Below, one piece after another: positions 18,045 through 27,196 of a DNA stretch of 64,000 bases (positions within the stretch are counted from its first letter, which is position 1; each line of letters opens with the position of its first letter). Under the pieces are notes generated by a model that searched no databases, had not been told where the DNA came from, and saw only the letters and a list, made by a program, of their open reading frames with translations. Origin of the DNA: Haloarcula amylolytica JCM 13557 (GTDB lineage: Archaea; Halobacteriota; Halobacteria; Halobacteriales; Haloarculaceae); NCBI RefSeq assembly GCF_000336615.1, contig NZ_AOLW01000007.1, forward strand, positions 109,275 to 173,274, given 5' to 3'. Position numbers and translations under genes: made by a program.

Positions 18045-18139
18045 ACCGCCGCTTGCGCACAAGTGCGTGAAAGCGTGTCGATGCCGACTGGAAACGAAAG
18101 CCCTAATTACCAACTCTGGCAATGATTGGATGCGTTCGC

Positions 18140-18212
18140 GCCGCCGTAGCTCAGTTGGTAGAGCACCTGGTTGTTACCCAGGTTGTCCCAGGTTCGAGCC
18201 CTGGCGGTGGCG
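18140..18212 (+). tRNA. tRNA-Asn (anticodon GTT)
   Basis: Full cloverleaf. The acceptor GCCGCCG pairs with CGGTGGC (one G-U), the D arm is GCTCAGTTGGTAGAGC, the anticodon loop TTGTTAC has anticodon GTT, and the T arm is CCAGG-TTCGAGC-CCTGG. Discriminator G, no CCA encoded. Confidence 0.96.
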
Positions 18213-18395
18213 TCGTTCTTTCACTCCTAACTCGACGAGCGCTGCGAGTCCGTCGCTGTAGCGTCGGCTTTCGGCCGCTGAACCGATGCACACAAAGCGA
18301 TGCATGGTCTTTCTGTCCTGTCTCGCTTGCATCTCTGAAACCCCACCACTCCAACCCGACAGGCTAAAGATGCGGACTCATCAACACCATTCTGA

Positions 18396-18470
18396 GGGCC
18401 CTTAGCTTAGTCTGGTTAAAGCGATCGGCTCATAACCGATTGAGCGCTGGTTCAAATCCGGCAGGGCCCA
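18396..18470 (+). tRNA. tRNA-Met (anticodon CAT), integration target
   Basis: The acceptor GGGCCCT pairs with AGGGCCC, the anticodon loop CTCATAA has CAT, and the T arm is GCTGG-TTCAAATC-CGGC-like. Discriminator A. It is probably the elongator Met tRNA. Its 3' terminal 13 bp plus one base are duplicated at 56,948-56,961, which marks it as the attachment site of the island to its right. The gene itself is intact. Confidence 0.94.
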
Positions 18471-18471
18471 T
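18458..18471. repeat. Left attachment repeat (attL) in tRNA-Met
   Basis: CCGGCAGGGCCCAT, the end of the T arm and acceptor stem of tRNA-Met plus one following base. The same 14 bases occur again at 56,948-56,961 in the same orientation. Confidence 0.8.
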
Positions 18472-18840
18472 CCACAGTTTGCACGATTGTGAGCTAACGG
18501 TTTCGCGCTATTCAGTGCCTGTATCGGCTATTTTCTGATTTCGTTGTGGTCCAGAGCCGTGGACTGGTTCTGGAGTTCATCCATACTATGGATGCGGGCC
18601 ACTGACGTCCCGCCTTCGCTGATGGCTGATACAGGATTCCTAGATCATCCATCATCGATTGCGTGTGTAGCAAATATGCCTGGGAAAGAACCATCTTAGG
18701 CCGGAACCGACCGTTTTCTGTTGAGGCATCTCCTGTATCTCAGATATATTCCGATAACCAACGTTTAATAACGTGTTGTCCATCTGTGGAGTATATGTTC
18801 CGAATGCCTGCCATCGATACTCCACTAACTATATTTAAAT
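18472..18840. other. Intergenic region, island left edge
   Basis: 369 bp between tRNA-Met and the first GHKL gene. I see no convincing gene. Two A+T-rich stretches (around 18,745-18,775 and 18,825-18,840) could be promoter elements of the GHKL operon; the second ends directly at the start codon. Confidence 0.5.
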
Positions 18841-20841
18841 ATGACTGATGTAACGTGGAAGTTTCCAGATCAAGCATCGGGGTTAACCGACTATCATTCG
18901 ATGCCGACAGAGAAAGCGTTAGACAGCGAGCTAGAGACGTTCGTTCGGGAGGTTCTCCAGAACGCGAACGACCAAGGCTTGCCGAACGACGATCCAGTCA
19001 AAGTAACGTTCGAATTCAATCGTCTTACTGGAGACGATCTTGATGAATACCTTGAAGCACTCCAATGGACAGGACAGGCGGACCCACCAGCGAACCTAGA
19101 GTGGCACGTTGAACGTGCTATCGAAAACGAGCAAGCCAGAGATCCAGGCCTCCGACGTTTCGTCGATAGTTTCGAAGGTGATGAATTGCTTGTACTCACC
19201 GTCCACGACGAGAACACGACAGGTTTGGTCGGAGAAGAAGACGACAGCTCCCAACCGTACGGTGCACTCGTGAAAGACTTCGGGGGTTCGGAGAAATTAG
19301 ACTCCAGTTCCGGCGGGAGTCACGGGGTCGGTAAGACCGTGTTGTGGGCGTTCTCAAGTATCTCGACGGTGATCTTCAATTCCGGTCCACGCGAAACGAT
19401 CAGCGCGGATGAAGAACCGCCGCGGTTGATCGGTCGGAGCATCCTCCCGGCACACGACCATGAAGATGCAAATCGGACCTACACTAACCACGGCTGGTTC
19501 GGATACGCCGACGACTCAGAGATTGACCGTCTGGGCCGGCCCCCTTCTCTCTGGGACGGGGGCAACGCAGTCTCGGAGCTGGCGGATACCTTACAGGTAG
19601 ATCGACCGAGCAACGAGACCGGTACAAGTATAGGAGTCGTCGGGTTTCGGATCCCGGGCGAAGACATGCATCCCGAACCCGAAGACCTGTCTGAACAGTT
19701 CCGTCACGCCGCTGTGAAACACTTCTGGCCGGCCATCTCTCGAGGTGATCTGGACGTTCGAGTCCGTACGCCGGACGGGGACGAGGAAGTCGCGAACTGG
19801 AACGACGCTCCAGGTGTACGCCCGTTCGTCGAGTGTTACTCCCAGTTGTTTGAGGTTGAAACTGACGAGTTGGAAGGCCCAGGATCTGTTGCCAAGACGA
19901 CCGTCGATATCACTGTCCCAGAAGAGAACGAAGGAGTGTTGGACGCTCCCGACCCAGAGTACGAGACGACCGTCGATCTTCTCATCCGGCAGCTGAACCC
20001 GACTGATACTGAAGAATTCGACGAGAGCGACGATCGCGATCTGAGCCGGAACCGGGTCGCGAGACTCAGGGGTGCACAGATGATCGTAGACTACGTGGAC
20101 AAGAGCAGCGTCGCTGATAGAGGCGACGATTTCGTAGCAGTCCTCGTATGTGGAGAAGCACAGTCACCGAACGGAGACACGCCTACGCCAGAGCAGCGGG
20201 CGGTCGAGAAGTTCCTTAAGCGCTCCGAACCGACCCAGCACGACGACTGGCAGGGCAGCAAGAACGACTACCTTAAGAAGCACTATCGCGGTACCATAGT
20301 GAAAGAGATCGCAGCGCTGGAAGGAGAACGACTCGAGCGGGCGCTGGCAGAAGTGGTTCAGGAAGACGTCGAATCGGGCGATGGGGTGCCAGACATGGAT
20401 GATGTCGCGCCAATAATGGGTGGACGGACGAACGACGACGAGAGCAAAGGCGGCGGCCCCGTGATGGACTGGGAAGAGGAACCAGGGACGTGGTTCGACG
20501 ACGGAAATTGGATGTTCTACGGTAAAGGCGGGCCGATCGACGAAGATCACGGTCCGTGGAGTGTCACGATCACCATCGATCGTTTGGACGTCGATGAGTC
20601 GTCTTCGGACTCCATACCGGTCCAATCTGTGAAGCCGCTCTCGCCAGGCGTAGGTATCGTTCAAAATGGCGACTCTGTCACACTAGACGTTGATGAGTCC
20701 ATCCACGAGATTGAGTTCGAAGGTAGCTCCGAGAAGGTCGTAGACGGTATCGGAGACGTCAGAGAAGCGTTCGAAATCGGAGCGATCACCGAAGCGCGGT
20801 TGGACGTCTCGGCCGAGATCGAGACGGAGGACGATTCCTGA
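18841..20841 (+). CDS. GHKL-fold ATPase, module copy 1, gene A1
   Basis: A 666-residue protein with the ATP-binding fold of the GHKL superfamily (MutL, Hsp90, MORC). The N box is REVLQNANDQG (E37, N41, D44), the first glycine motif is VHDENTTGL (D123) and the second is GGSHGVGK (158-165) before a hydrophobic strand. The remaining ~450 residues are not assigned; the last ~120 look like a beta domain. I know of related GHKL ATPases next to cytosine methyltransferases in restriction loci (the MORC-like group), but this exact family is not one I can name. It is 25-45% alike by eye to A2 at 28,948. Stop and next start overlap (TGATG), so A1-B1-C1 is one operon. Confidence 0.85.
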   Translation: MTDVTWKFPDQASGLTDYHSMPTEKALDSELETFVREVLQNANDQGLPNDDPVKVTFEFNRLTGDDLDEYLEALQWTGQADPPANLEWHVERAIENEQARDPGLRRFVDSFEGDELLVLTVHDENTTGLVGEEDDSSQPYGALVKDFGGSEKLDSSSGGSHGVGKTVLWAFSSISTVIFNSGPRETISADEEPPRLIGRSILPAHDHEDANRTYTNHGWFGYADDSEIDRLGRPPSLWDGGNAVSELADTLQVDRPSNETGTSIGVVGFRIPGEDMHPEPEDLSEQFRHAAVKHFWPAISRGDLDVRVRTPDGDEEVANWNDAPGVRPFVECYSQLFEVETDELEGPGSVAKTTVDITVPEENEGVLDAPDPEYETTVDLLIRQLNPTDTEEFDESDDRDLSRNRVARLRGAQMIVDYVDKSSVADRGDDFVAVLVCGEAQSPNGDTPTPEQRAVEKFLKRSEPTQHDDWQGSKNDYLKKHYRGTIVKEIAALEGERLERALAEVVQEDVESGDGVPDMDDVAPIMGGRTNDDESKGGGPVMDWEEEPGTWFDDGNWMFYGKGGPIDEDHGPWSVTITIDRLDVDESSSDSIPVQSVKPLSPGVGIVQNGDSVTLDVDESIHEIEFEGSSEKVVDGIGDVREAFEIGAITEARLDVSAEIETEDDS

Positions 20842-21845
20842 TGCCCGCGAACACTCGTAGTTCGAAGTCACGCGACGAGTCGATGCCCTACCACTACGCA
20901 GACGGATGCCTCCAGTTCGGGATCAACGGCTTCTCATTCGATGGTGGTGACGCCGGGAGTCCGGATTATGACGATAGGACGATCCCTCTGTACGATTACG
21001 GAGACTGGTCAGAAGTCACGCTAGAGGGGGACGTGACGATTGGTAATTCTGTTGAGCGTGTCTTCCCCGACGACGAGGGACCACCTTTCCCGGCCGAACT
21101 GATCGTGATCGTTGATGCCGAAGAGACGCAGCTCCGTTTCGAAAAGAACGTCGCAGATCCACCTGTCTCAGAGGGGAGTTACGACGTAGAGCTCACGTTA
21201 GATAGATCGCTCCTACGTGGAGACGTGGTCATGACACCGCGGTTAGTCAGGACGGAACCGTGTCGGAAAGGACTCCCTTACGCACCGAATGACGGGATGC
21301 GTGTGGCAGGTGGTGAGAGCTGGACCGTAGTCGTGGATCATCCCACGAAAGATTCCGATGGGTTTCCATTCGTGTACCGTGACTTCTCACAAGACGGTAT
21401 GCCCTCGGAAGATCTGGTCCACTCGTTCAGTAAGACCCCGAACCCGAAGATGATGATCAACGACCAGAACGAAAACGTCGTTGACGTCCTCCAGAGCGGT
21501 AACACGTACGGGTTCCGACCGAATATGAAACGCCTCCTGAAGGCCGACTTCGGCGTCTCACTCTGGATCCAGCTCGTGGTACTCACCGGGACGACGATCG
21601 CCGAAGCAGGTGAGCCGGAGTTCGACTGGCAGGAAGGCGTAGTCGAAGAGATATCCGAATCTGAACTCGGTACACATCTCTTCGACGAGAACGCCGACTA
21701 CGAGGCTGTCGTCTCGGAACTCGGGGATAGAATATCGGATCCATCGAAGCTCCGTGAACTGATAACCGACCTCTGTGAAGCCGTACAACTCTATCAAGGG
21801 TACGCCGAAGATCTTGACTACTTCATCCAGGAGCACTCACCATGA
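20841..21845 (+). CDS. Uncharacterised protein, module copy 1, gene B1
   Basis: A 334-residue protein I do not recognise. The N-terminal ~150 residues look beta-rich (VTLEGDVTIGNSVERVFPDD; PAELIVIVDAEETQLRF; VVMTPRLVRTE) and the C-terminal ~120 residues helical, including VDVLQSGNTYG and SLWIQLVVLTGTTIAEAG. These blocks recur in B2 at 30,855 (TDILQSQGSVG; GVWSQLIVRAACAID; PKLWIN for PKMMIN). It overlaps A1 by one base and C1 by four. The fixed linkage suggests that B works in a complex with the GHKL ATPase. Confidence 0.85.
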   Translation: MPANTRSSKSRDESMPYHYADGCLQFGINGFSFDGGDAGSPDYDDRTIPLYDYGDWSEVTLEGDVTIGNSVERVFPDDEGPPFPAELIVIVDAEETQLRFEKNVADPPVSEGSYDVELTLDRSLLRGDVVMTPRLVRTEPCRKGLPYAPNDGMRVAGGESWTVVVDHPTKDSDGFPFVYRDFSQDGMPSEDLVHSFSKTPNPKMMINDQNENVVDVLQSGNTYGFRPNMKRLLKADFGVSLWIQLVVLTGTTIAEAGEPEFDWQEGVVEEISESELGTHLFDENADYEAVVSELGDRISDPSKLRELITDLCEAVQLYQGYAEDLDYFIQEHSP

Positions 21846-22558
21846 CGACGATCCACGTACTGGCCGACTCGGGCCAAGACCTCGTGAAGTCCCACGATAG
21901 CTTCCCAGCAGAGGAGGATTCCGAACCGCCTGCGGACGAACTCGAGAACCACCTCCGCACTCTCGAAGTAGACGAGGCGACCATCGACTACGATCGACTG
22001 GACGAGGCGATTGAAGCTTCGATGACCGTCTTCGACCTCGGTAGACGGAGACAACGGACTGCGATGGACTCAAACCTCGCCCCGATAGTCCACCAGTGTA
22101 TCGACGTGCCACCGAGAGTTGCAGCGGTTCCTGGGATGTGGCACTACTTGACCCTCCTCCGGTACCCTGACTTCATCACGTCTCGATGGAGCCAAGACGA
22201 CGATCTCCAAGAGAAGTTTCTCGGAACTCAGAAGGACCTCTACTCCAATCACCTGGCTCGTCTCTGGTGGGGTGCCCACCTCACTTACGACGAGGAGGAA
22301 GATCACTATCTCGCGACCCACCGGCTGTTCAACAAACAGCGCTTGGTGAACTACGTACTCGACAGTTCGTTCCGGCGATACCGACCAGCTGCGATCGCGT
22401 TCGCCGAAGAACTCTGGGACGAGAGCGGAAAGAATATCACGAGTATCGCCAAGCGGTTCAACAATTCACTCTCGACGACCCAACTTGAGTCACGCTCGAA
22501 AGACCAGATCCGTGACCAGCTCGGGAAAATCCGAAACTACGTCGAAAATACGAACTAA
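21842..22558 (+). CDS. Uncharacterised protein, module copy 1, gene C1
   Basis: A 238-residue protein of unknown function, last gene of the first module. Residues about 85-185 are strongly conserved with C2 at 31,882: a (V)HQC(I/L)D block, G-WH, RYPDF, R-W, EKFLG-x4-DLYSN-x3-RLWW-x2-LT, and then FxRYxPA. The conserved aromatic and charged residues suggest a dedicated helical domain. I tentatively recall a similar family annotated as DUF6339 but cannot confirm it. Translation is coupled to B1 through an ATGA overlap. Confidence 0.83.
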   Translation: MTTIHVLADSGQDLVKSHDSFPAEEDSEPPADELENHLRTLEVDEATIDYDRLDEAIEASMTVFDLGRRRQRTAMDSNLAPIVHQCIDVPPRVAAVPGMWHYLTLLRYPDFITSRWSQDDDLQEKFLGTQKDLYSNHLARLWWGAHLTYDEEEDHYLATHRLFNKQRLVNYVLDSSFRRYRPAAIAFAEELWDESGKNITSIAKRFNNSLSTTQLESRSKDQIRDQLGKIRNYVENTN

Positions 22559-22679
22559 GACTGTCTGAACAGCCTGACTCCTTGACCCGCTCATCTGGAC
22601 GTGGGCTCATCTCTTCCGTCTCAGTTGTTGCCCCAGTCGTACTCCTTACCGTAGTTCCCGTGGTCTCGGTACTCACGGG

Positions 22680-23771
22680 CTAATAGTCGCTTATCATCGC
22701 TTGCTTGTCTATCCCCGTAAGGAACTCTCTCACTCGGTCACCGATGACCTCTCCTAGTTTCGGTGGTACGGCGTTCCCGATCAGACGCCCGATCTTCGTG
22801 ATTCCGACTTCTTTAGGATCTTCGGCGAAGGAGTAGTCCTCGGGGAAGGTCTGTAGCATCGCACCCTCTCGAAGCGAGAGCGCCCGGTCTTGATCGGTGT
22901 CGTAGTGGCCGAACCGTCCACTCCCGAGATTGTAGAATTGTGTCGTTATCGTCGGCGCTGGTTCGTCTGCGACCATCCGACCATATACCGATTCGTAACT
23001 CTGTCCACTCACCTTCTTGTGGCACTCAAGTATCAGTTCTTCAGGCCAGTCTCGCCAACTCCCTCCTGGCTCGGAGTTCCGGATCCGTTTCAGGTTCGTC
23101 TCGGAGAGCTCTCGAGCTGAGTGGAGTGGGTCACTTTCAGACGTCTCACCTGCCTTCAATGGCTCAAGATGACCTATTCGATCTTCGACGGTCGGGTAAC
23201 TCTTGGGGTTGGGATTCAGTGGTGCGCCGAGGTCCACACATCCCCCCTTCGACGCGAGCACCACCCACCGGCGTCTGGTCTGTGGTATATCGTACTCTGG
23301 ACAGTAGACTCGTCTGTCACTTTCCGGATTCAGGTTGTAACCGAGCTCGTCAAGATCTTCGATAAATTCGTCGTAGACATCAGCGTGACGGACTTCGAAG
23401 ACGTTCTCCATAACCACGAAGTCTGGATCAATCTCTTTGACCAGTTCCAGAAACGCTTCCAACATACCATACTTCGAGTGCTCAGAGCTGTCAGAACCGT
23501 GGGTCAGTGGAGAGAACGGTTGGCACGGTGCACAGCCTGCGAGGAGAGTCGCGTCGGCTTCAGTATCGAAGTACTCCGCTACACGCTCTGGTTCGTCTCG
23601 GGCGAGTTCGCCGATGTCTTCGAGAAGGAACTTGGCGTCGTTGTTCTGCTCGTACGGATACTCACAGTCAGGATCGATATCGATACCCGCTTCCACAGAG
23701 ATACCGGCACGCTCCAGTCCGTTAGTGAGCCCGCCAGCGCCGCAGAACAGATCGATAGCAGAGATGTGCAT
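22680..23771 (-). CDS. DNA (cytosine-5) methyltransferase M1, DrmMII-like
   Basis: Transfers methyl from SAM to C5 of cytosine. Motif I DLFCGAGG is at residues 7-14, motif IV APCQPFSP with catalytic C83, motif VI ENV at 122-124 and motif VIII QTRRR at 164-168. The C-terminal GNAVPP (motif X) is present. 363 residues is normal for a monospecific enzyme. It is convergent with the A1-B1-C1 operon and is a paralogue of M2 at 27,197. The DISARM operon in the same island suggests that it supplies the protective mark, but the target site cannot be read. Confidence 0.95.
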   Translation of the reverse strand: MHISAIDLFCGAGGLTNGLERAGISVEAGIDIDPDCEYPYEQNNDAKFLLEDIGELARDEPERVAEYFDTEADATLLAGCAPCQPFSPLTHGSDSSEHSKYGMLEAFLELVKEIDPDFVVMENVFEVRHADVYDEFIEDLDELGYNLNPESDRRVYCPEYDIPQTRRRWVVLASKGGCVDLGAPLNPNPKSYPTVEDRIGHLEPLKAGETSESDPLHSARELSETNLKRIRNSEPGGSWRDWPEELILECHKKVSGQSYESVYGRMVADEPAPTITTQFYNLGSGRFGHYDTDQDRALSLREGAMLQTFPEDYSFAEDPKEVGITKIGRLIGNAVPPKLGEVIGDRVREFLTGIDKQAMISDY

Positions 23772-23814
23772 TCGGTCGTTTATATGCTAAGATCTCTCCC
23801 GACTAAACATTTTG

Positions 23815-24045
23815 CTAACGGACACTGCTGCTGCTTCGCCCGGTTTCTGTGGAAGTTTTTGAATCCCGAAACTCCCCGAGACTCCGGTGTTGACTCGGTC
23901 TCGTGGGCGGTCCGATCTGGACAAACTTGTACTCTGCCAGATCGACACCGCTCGCGCTCTTCAATTGGTCGAGAGTCTCCTCGGCCAACGACGCAATCTC
24001 GATACCACACAACGCTCGTGTATCACAGAGTAACTGTTCGCCAGT
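23815..24045 (-). pseudogene. Possible gene remnant in a 500-bp gap
   Basis: Between M1 and the next gene (23,772-24,270) there is no complete gene. One minus-strand frame reads LLCDTRALCGIEIASLAEE and then a stretch TLDQLKSASGVDLAEYKF that looks like real protein, but it has no start codon and its end degenerates. I take it as a truncated remnant; the parent family is unknown. Confidence 0.25.
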
Positions 24046-24270
24046 TTATCGGGTCTGACGACCACGACTGACTCTGGGGATGCGTCATTGAGTACTAATT
24101 CACCATCTCGGTTGGGCACCGGTCATCCGACGAGGGCTCTTACCGAATTCAGTGAAACAACCATCGAGTTAGTGATATTGTCACCAGTTGTCGTGCAAGA
24201 TATAGAGAGTGAGTCCAACAAAACAAGCGGCAGAAAGGATGATTAACACGTTAATAGACAGATCATACGG

Positions 24271-25236
24271 TCAAATCATATATTCCTGAAAATCACCAGA
24301 AGACACGTCAAACCCACTTTCTAACGATTCCGTCAATCTGTCACCTGGGATTATCCATTCGTTTATGATATTTTCGTTGTCCAGACCAACCAGATTTAGC
24401 CAAAAGGCTCCAGTACCCTCGTCTACAGGGGGGAAGTTATTAATTTGATCCACAGTCGGTTCCCATCTATATGGATCTATCTCAATCGGTTCCATACGAA
24501 CACGAATTATCGGGGACTCATAATCCGTTAGGCCAAAATTGGGAAGACTATGAACGTAAGATAGGTTGTCTAACATCGTCGCTAACTGCCTCACAGTCAC
24601 ATAATCATATGTATCCGTGATTATCGTATCAATAGAGACGGAAGCAACACCTGCAAATGAAAATAGTTCCTCGCCTCCAAACATGTATGAGTCATCATCA
24701 TCATTATTTATAATAAGTTTAGAGTCGTTAACTTCAAAATTCATATCATGTATGATAGAATGCCGATACTCTTTAAGCTCTGTATAAATGTTTGATATAC
24801 CTCTAAACATTCGCGGATTTGACTCGAAGATAGAAGGAATATTTGGATTGTCATTTAAATCGAACGAAGTTATTTCATCTACTTTATTTTCGAAAGTCCA
24901 CTTATCGTTGGAACCTGCTGGGTTTTTTCCGTTGATTTCTAACAACCATTCAACAAAGAGGTCAAGACATTTGTAGCTACTTGCGAAAATTAGCGGGGTA
25001 ATATCACTAATTACTTGATCCACTCCTCTACCGCCAATTGAAGCACTTGCTCGAAGATATCCAATTCTTTGTCCATCCGATGTGATCTCCCGGTCGATGG
25101 GTCTCTCAGCAAGGGTTTCAACCGTGTATTTTTCCAGTTTTATATTACCCGATAATTCTGCTAAACCGGTTAGTGACCATCGTTCATACTCAGTCAACTC
25201 GTGGAGTTCGTTGATTTGATCGGTACTTATTGTCAT
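24271..25236 (-). CDS. Uncharacterised AT-rich gene, possible HEPN-type protein
   Basis: A 321-residue protein from a block of clearly lower GC than its neighbours, with many Asn, Ile and Tyr codons, so it was probably acquired separately. A central helix holds LKEYRHSIIHDM, which fits the R-x4-H motif of HEPN ribonucleases, preceded by a helical region with KCLDLFVEWLLE. No other motif is recognised. A HEPN toxin or effector would fit a defence island, but one short motif is weak evidence. The start at 25,236 follows an A+T-rich leader. Confidence 0.7.
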   Translation of the reverse strand: MTISTDQINELHELTEYERWSLTGLAELSGNIKLEKYTVETLAERPIDREITSDGQRIGYLRASASIGGRGVDQVISDITPLIFASSYKCLDLFVEWLLEINGKNPAGSNDKWTFENKVDEITSFDLNDNPNIPSIFESNPRMFRGISNIYTELKEYRHSIIHDMNFEVNDSKLIINNDDDDSYMFGGEELFSFAGVASVSIDTIITDTYDYVTVRQLATMLDNLSYVHSLPNFGLTDYESPIIRVRMEPIEIDPYRWEPTVDQINNFPPVDEGTGAFWLNLVGLDNENIINEWIIPGDRLTESLESGFDVSSGDFQEYMI

Positions 25237-25426
25237 AGACTTACTTTATTTTCTCATATAATAATGCTTTTCTCAGGACATCTATAAGCCAGACTTTCTC
25301 AAAACAAGATCAACTGGCCGGTCCTCCCTTGCAAGAGATGCGCCTTGTATCTTGCACTGGCCCACACACCAATCTCCCGATAGATTCCACTGTTTCACTG
25401 TATTCGGTAAGATCCCCGACGAGTTA

Positions 25427-26071
25427 CTAAGACTCGTAGTACTCACAATAGTCGTTCGCAAAGCACTGTTCACAGAGCGGACTTGGCTGACAGATCGCTG
25501 CTGCGAAGTCAAGGAGAGCCAAGTTGTAAGTACGCGGGTCGTCCGTCGGAAGAAGCCGTTCGGCGAAAGCTATCTGGTCTGATCGTGTCTCTGGCCAGTC
25601 TGCTCCGAAGACCCGGCTGTATACTCTCTCAATGTTTCTGTCGAGGATCGGCAATCGGTGACCCCGAGAGAAACAGAGCGTTGCATTGGCGATGTAGTGT
25701 CCTACGCGCGGGAGTTCGGTGAGTTCTTCGACGGCTTCTGAGAGTTCGCTCATTTCGGCGGCGATACTCTTCAGAGCTTCCGACCTCATGTTGTAGAACC
25801 CGAGAGGTTCGATCACAGCTACGATCTCCTCTTTAGTCGCTGAGTCAATCGCGCGGAGGTCCGGGAATCGTTCTAGAAACTCGGGATATACTTCAGCTAC
25901 GTTTCGTGCGGGCGTCTGTGTTAGGAAGAACTCGGCGACAAACACCTCGTAGAGAGAACGGTCCGTGTCACGCCATGCGAAGTCACGCAAGTTTCCTTCT
26001 GCCCACTCCAGTAGTGCAGAGCGAAACTGTTCCTCTCTGGAATGACTCATCATCGTGACGTACTCCCGCAT
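25427..26071 (-). CDS. HhH-GPD DNA glycosylase, MIG-type T/G mismatch specific
   Basis: Base-excision enzyme of the endonuclease III/MutY fold. The helix-hairpin-helix is LPRVGHYIANA at 120-130; the residue that is Lys in endonuclease III is Tyr (Y126). The catalytic Asp is D144 in ILDRNIERV. A C-terminal cluster of four cysteines (C194, C200, C203, C209) would bind 4Fe-4S, with first spacing x5 instead of the common x6. Tyr in place of Lys with the Asp retained is the signature of the archaeal thymine glycosylase MIG, which removes T from T/G arising by 5-methylcytosine deamination. Its place among two m5C methyltransferases fits this. An alternative start is M7 or M8. Confidence 0.88.
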   Translation of the reverse strand: MREYVTMMSHSREEQFRSALLEWAEGNLRDFAWRDTDRSLYEVFVAEFFLTQTPARNVAEVYPEFLERFPDLRAIDSATKEEIVAVIEPLGFYNMRSEALKSIAAEMSELSEAVEELTELPRVGHYIANATLCFSRGHRLPILDRNIERVYSRVFGADWPETRSDQIAFAERLLPTDDPRTYNLALLDFAAAICQPSPLCEQCFANDYCEYYES

Positions 26072-26370
26072 CTGTATTGAACCTCCAGACTGTATCGACT
26101 CCGTTTATACAGTGATTAGCAAATTTTGAGTCCAGATCCCTACTTAGCGATCTGTTCCCTTGTTGCGAGGAGGTACTGACTGAGCTGCTGCAGCGAGAGT
26201 TGTTCGGGCACGGCTTGAACGTGATTGTCGCCATGAGAATAGTATGGAATTGCTTGCTCCATCGTGTACTGGCTAAGAATATAATGATCCGTAATGAAAA
26301 ATACGTTAGTTAGATTGACAATGGAGGCGTGAGTTCTCTCATTCAGCAGTTGGGTCACCGGAGTGAATCT
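26072..26370. other. Intergenic region between glycosylase and HNH gene
   Basis: About 300 bp holding the divergent promoters of the glycosylase and the HNH endonuclease. A minus-strand frame at 26,140-26,262 could encode a 40-residue peptide beginning MEQAIPYYSHGD, but nothing else supports it. Confidence 0.35.
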
Positions 26371-27153
26371 ATGCCAGGAAAACAGTGGGACCGTGATGAA
26401 TATCTCGTCACACTTGACCTTTACTTGAACCAGGATGATTACCTCGAAGACTCCTCAGACGAAACTGTCCAAAAAATTGCCGCGCTGATCGGCCGTAGTC
26501 CAGGGGCAGTCGCAATGCGCCTGGGCAACTATCGGGCTTTGGACCCATCAGGAACGAAAGGGCTTACCAACTACAATGAGGCCTGCTACGAGATCTGGAA
26601 AGAGTTCTATGGGAATGAGAACGAACTCGCTTGGGAAGCTAAGCGTGCTCGAGAACGTCTTGAGGGAGGTCACGACGAACCAGACCGGACTGGGGGGGAC
26701 GTTAACGATGGCAGCCAGGGAGAGATTGAAACTGGAGAGAAAATCTCAACTACGACGTCGCGGATCGGACAGTCCGACTTCCGAGCAACGACCCGAGATC
26801 GATACGGTGACGAATGTGTGCTCTGTAATATCTCGGAGGTTGGCCTCCTCCAAGCAGGTCACATCCTTGACTGGAGCGACGACGAAGTGTACCGAGGTAA
26901 CCCCGCGAACGGGCTCTTGCTCTGCTACAATCACCACCGTGCGTTTGACCTCAATCTCTTTACACTGACTGGTGACGGGGAGTTGGTGGTGAATCCCGAT
27001 TTTGAGCCTGACGACGAGTTCATGAAGAGAACGCTTCTGGACCGGGAGGGTGAGAAAATCAGCCTGCCTCAAGAGCCGTCCTCCGCCGAGTTCCTGGAAA
27101 AGCACAACAAACGCATTCCCTGGTGGCCACCCGAAGAAAGGCCCAACGCTTAG
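26371..27153 (+). CDS. HNH endonuclease, probable restriction enzyme
   Basis: A 260-residue nuclease. The N-terminal domain starts KQWDRDEYLVTLDLYL and includes IGRSPGAVAMRLGNYRALDP, a module often found before HNH nuclease domains in restriction enzymes. The C-terminal HNH domain has CVLC, LLQAGHILDWS, NPANGLLLCYNHHRAFD: the first His in AGHI, the Asn in NGL and the His in NHH. The start at 26,371 (MPGKQWDRDEY) is preferred over 26,329. It is convergent with methyltransferase M2, 43 bp away. The pair could be a type II restriction-modification system, or the nuclease could cut modified DNA. Confidence 0.87.
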   Translation: MPGKQWDRDEYLVTLDLYLNQDDYLEDSSDETVQKIAALIGRSPGAVAMRLGNYRALDPSGTKGLTNYNEACYEIWKEFYGNENELAWEAKRARERLEGGHDEPDRTGGDVNDGSQGEIETGEKISTTTSRIGQSDFRATTRDRYGDECVLCNISEVGLLQAGHILDWSDDEVYRGNPANGLLLCYNHHRAFDLNLFTLTGDGELVVNPDFEPDDEFMKRTLLDREGEKISLPQEPSSAEFLEKHNKRIPWWPPEERPNA

Positions 27154-27196
27154 GTGGTTATTACTGAGAGCGTGTGTGTCAACGGGTCTGGGTACG

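Noticed and set aside
18512..18694. 60-codon minus-strand frame just inside the island
   Set aside because: No motif, unusual composition and no promoter; taken as non-coding.
18841..20841. A1 as a plain MutL or Hsp90 chaperone
   Set aside because: Only the ATP-binding motifs agree; the C-terminal two thirds do not match either, and the operon and methyltransferase context point to a restriction/defence GHKL group.
23121..24071. 316-codon plus-strand frame opposite methyltransferase M1
   Set aside because: Overlaps M1 throughout most of its length; no recognisable motif.
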